Positions 62,001 through 64,000 of a stretch of 64,000 nt of DNA are shown one piece after another. Made by a program: the position numbers and the translations under genes. The notes beneath the pieces were generated by a model that was not told where the DNA came from, ran no database searches, and saw only the letters and a program-made list of their open reading frames with translations. This DNA comes from Schizochytrium sp. TIO01 (Eukaryota; Sar; Bigyra; Thraustochytrida; Thraustochytriidae): positions 1,880,001 to 1,944,000 of the forward strand of contig SMSO01000036.1 of the NCBI GenBank assembly GCA_004764695.1, written 5' to 3'. Each line of letters begins with the position of its first letter. Within the stretch, counting starts at the first letter, position 1.

Positions 62001-64000
62001 CGAGAGCACCACTTCGCATTGGCAGATTCCCTCGCAAAGGAGACCAAAGGTCTATTCCATGCGGTCGAAATCACGCCGACGCAAAGTAGTGAGCGTGAAA
62101 GGCGTCCGTGACCTCGGGTGCAGCGATTGTCTCGATATTTTCTATGCACAAAAGCATGTTCACTCTTCTAGCTACCAAGAATAGCACCTCACGTCTTGTG
62201 ATCAAACCATACTTCTTGCGTGCCTCTGCAAAGATGCCATTGGTCTTCAGTTGAGGCAGCTTCGCGGGATAGGCGTGGAGGAAACCTCTCCAGTCAATGA
62301 ATGGCACTCACGGCGAGTTCAATGGCATCTTGCCACTCTTTAGAGTTCGGGCCAAGGACAGCGAGAGACCCGACCCTCTCGCACACCCTCGCACACCTCT
62401 TTCTCTATGGTCAACTTTGACAGAGAAAAAATGAGTTAGTTAGTTAGTAGTTGGTATCACGTCATGATGGAGTCTTACTTGGATGACAAAGGAATCAAAG
62501 TCACAGAGGATTGGGATAGCATTTATTTTACTAGACGGCAAACACAAGTCCGTGACGGTCCTCAAGGTGTATTTTGGCAAGTCAAGGAGCGGGGCTGGGG
62601 CTCTTCGTAGAGAAACGAGAAGCACTGACTTTCAGATGAGCAGCTTGCAACGCAAAATAGAGTCTGCCTCTATGCTCCGTAGGTTAGCGTAACGCTTTAA
62701 TAACCGTTACAATTGACGTTAATTGGAAGCTGCCGGATCAGTTAGAGATTGGCTAACGCTCGCATCGTTCTTTTCTGATCTGAGTCGCAGATGTCCACAA
62801 ACAACGGAAACAATGGCACCAATCGTCGGCGCTTGCCAAGCTTGCAAGCACGCTGTGCATGATGCCAGTGTGCGCTTAAATTGTCATGCACACCGCATGG
62901 GCTCTTGAAATGCGCAAAGGTAGTACCGTGAGATTTTGCACGACGCCAATCAATACTTTGAGAAAGAAAGATCTTCTTCAGCTCAGGAGAGCCATGGACC
63001 AAGACCATACATATCAAGGTTTTTGTCGCTGGTATGTTTGGTCCCGAGTAATATCGGGCACGCTCTACTTGAGCCGCGGCACTGCTCAAGAGCTGATCAG
63101 ACCAGAGCAGAGCGTGAATGAAGCTCTCTCAGGCACTCAAGGAGCTGGCCCAAAGGTCCTCCGTCCACGAGTATCAGTTTCTGAGACTACAGACGAATCA
63201 ATCCCCTCAAGTTCTGGTGCCTGGGTCCTCCGCTTTCGGTTGAAGAATGCATCCAATGGACACCAGAGACGGATGCATCGATGCAACTAACCGCTACTGT
63301 GTACCCAGGTGGGACCTCGAGGGCAAGAACCGAAAGAAAGTTGGAAAACGTAGTACGCATGCATGCTACTTCGTTGGTGTACTGCTTCGTTGGTACTCGA
63401 GGCCGAAGTTGTTGGACACCTAAGGAAATGTATTCAGAGGAGGAGGAAGCTGAGGAAATGACGGCTTCGCGATTCGACAGCTGATGGGAACTCCCTCGGC
63501 GAGAGGGAGGCGGGGAGCTTCTTTCTTGGTGTTTCAACAATAATGCGACTTTTGCGAAGAAACTCGTAAAGGAGAGAAAGGCAGAGGCAGCGGACCTCGA
63601 CTCATCGGCACCACCAAGCTACCTCCTACCTACACGCAAGGTCGACTTGAAGCTGCAAAGGAGTGAAGCCTCGCTTCGCTAGTAGGTGAAAGAGCTTCGC
63701 AAGCAAGCGCCTTACCCGTGCGGGATCAGTGGCATCCCGAACGACAAGCTAGTTGAACTAACTGCCCACAACTTACCTCACCTGGGAAATGGAGTGCACA
63801 ACTGCTAAGCAAGCAAACAGCAAGCGAGCAATGCAAGAAAGGGCCTCTGGCGACTGACTGCCTGGTCTCTAAGTCACCCTCAAGCTCTGACCAGAGAGAG
63901 GTCTGAAGAACCACTGTAGATGGCGTGCTCATTGAGCTTCTTTCTCTGCGAGCTGAGCAGAGCTTGAAAGTTCCATGCAATGGTTTGATCTATACTGCAT
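62001..64000. other. coding-like but disrupted sequence at right edge
   Basis: GC-richer than the preceding spacer. On the minus strand 62405-62070 two frames appear to continue one another: SLAVLGPNSKEWQDAIELA in one, then WRGFLHAYPAKLPQLK with ARKKYGLITRREVLFLVARR in the next, ending at 62071. On the plus strand, frames at 62464-62610, 62886-63290 (134 residues) and 63281-63484 are open for short distances. None matches a family I know; a decayed gene or mobile element is possible. (GTTA)n is at 62433-62452. Repeated gagcgag/gctcgct words are common toward the end. Confidence 0.4.

Noticed and set aside
62886-63290. Copia- or other retroelement polyprotein
   Set aside because: No reverse transcriptase, integrase or protease motif could be read in any frame.
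1-64000. CRISPR array, bacterial operon or prophage
   Set aside because: No direct-repeat/spacer pattern; gene content and introns are eukaryotic nuclear.

Overview
This is nuclear DNA from a eukaryotic microbe. Genes are mostly single-exon, separated by AT-rich, repeat-flecked gaps, with a few spliceosomal introns. The gene set includes complex I and cytochrome oxidase subunits, GPI-anchor synthesis, the nuclear cap-binding complex, ribosome quality control and a cilium-type leucine-rich-repeat protein. Together with a GRK-type kinase, a Hint-domain secreted protein and a very large WW/IQ/ankyrin protein, this fits a flagellated heterotrophic protist. My best guess is a stramenopile such as a thraustochytrid, inferred from gene content only.

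Layout. 1-2817 (-): NEMF/Rqc2, cut by the window edge. 3858-4508 (-): SRPBCC/START-like protein. 9488-10789 (+): one-loop EF-hand protein. 12566-13516 (+): peroxisomal-type mitochondrial-carrier-family protein. 20328-22184 (+): GRK-like kinase ending in a CaaX box. 24108-25064 (-): K/T-type cyclin. 28054-28812 (-): mitochondrial uL22. 30080-31577 (+): SGT1. 32171-33499 (+): PIG-V, overlapping tail-to-tail with 33484-34362 (-), a secreted Hint protein lacking the usual cysteine. 34637-35039 (-): unrecognised two-exon gene. 35416-36792 (+): NDUFS4. 37412-38374 (-): LRRC46-like. 39767-40385 (-): three-exon COX7a-like. 42884-43435 (-): three-exon YOS1/IER3IP1. 44524-46830 (+): CBP80. 47467-49770 (-): unknown 767-residue protein. 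51346-58125 (-): 2259-residue WW/IQ/ankyrin protein. 59015-61269 (-): apparent Crinkler-type nuclease-kinase gene broken by stops and a frameshift. 61270-64000: AT-rich spacer, then decayed coding-like sequence.

The genes do not form one pathway. There is a secretory theme (PIG-V, YOS1, the Hint protein) and a mitochondrial theme (uL22m, NDUFS4, COX7a). Several pairs are divergent and share short upstream regions: uL22m/SGT1, the two-exon gene/NDUFS4, and YOS1/CBP80. Finding YOS1 and the 106-residue gene only by joining short exons shows that some apparently empty gaps hold small spliced genes, so weaker candidates of the same kind are listed at low confidence. No tRNA, rRNA, CRISPR array or intact transposon was recognised.
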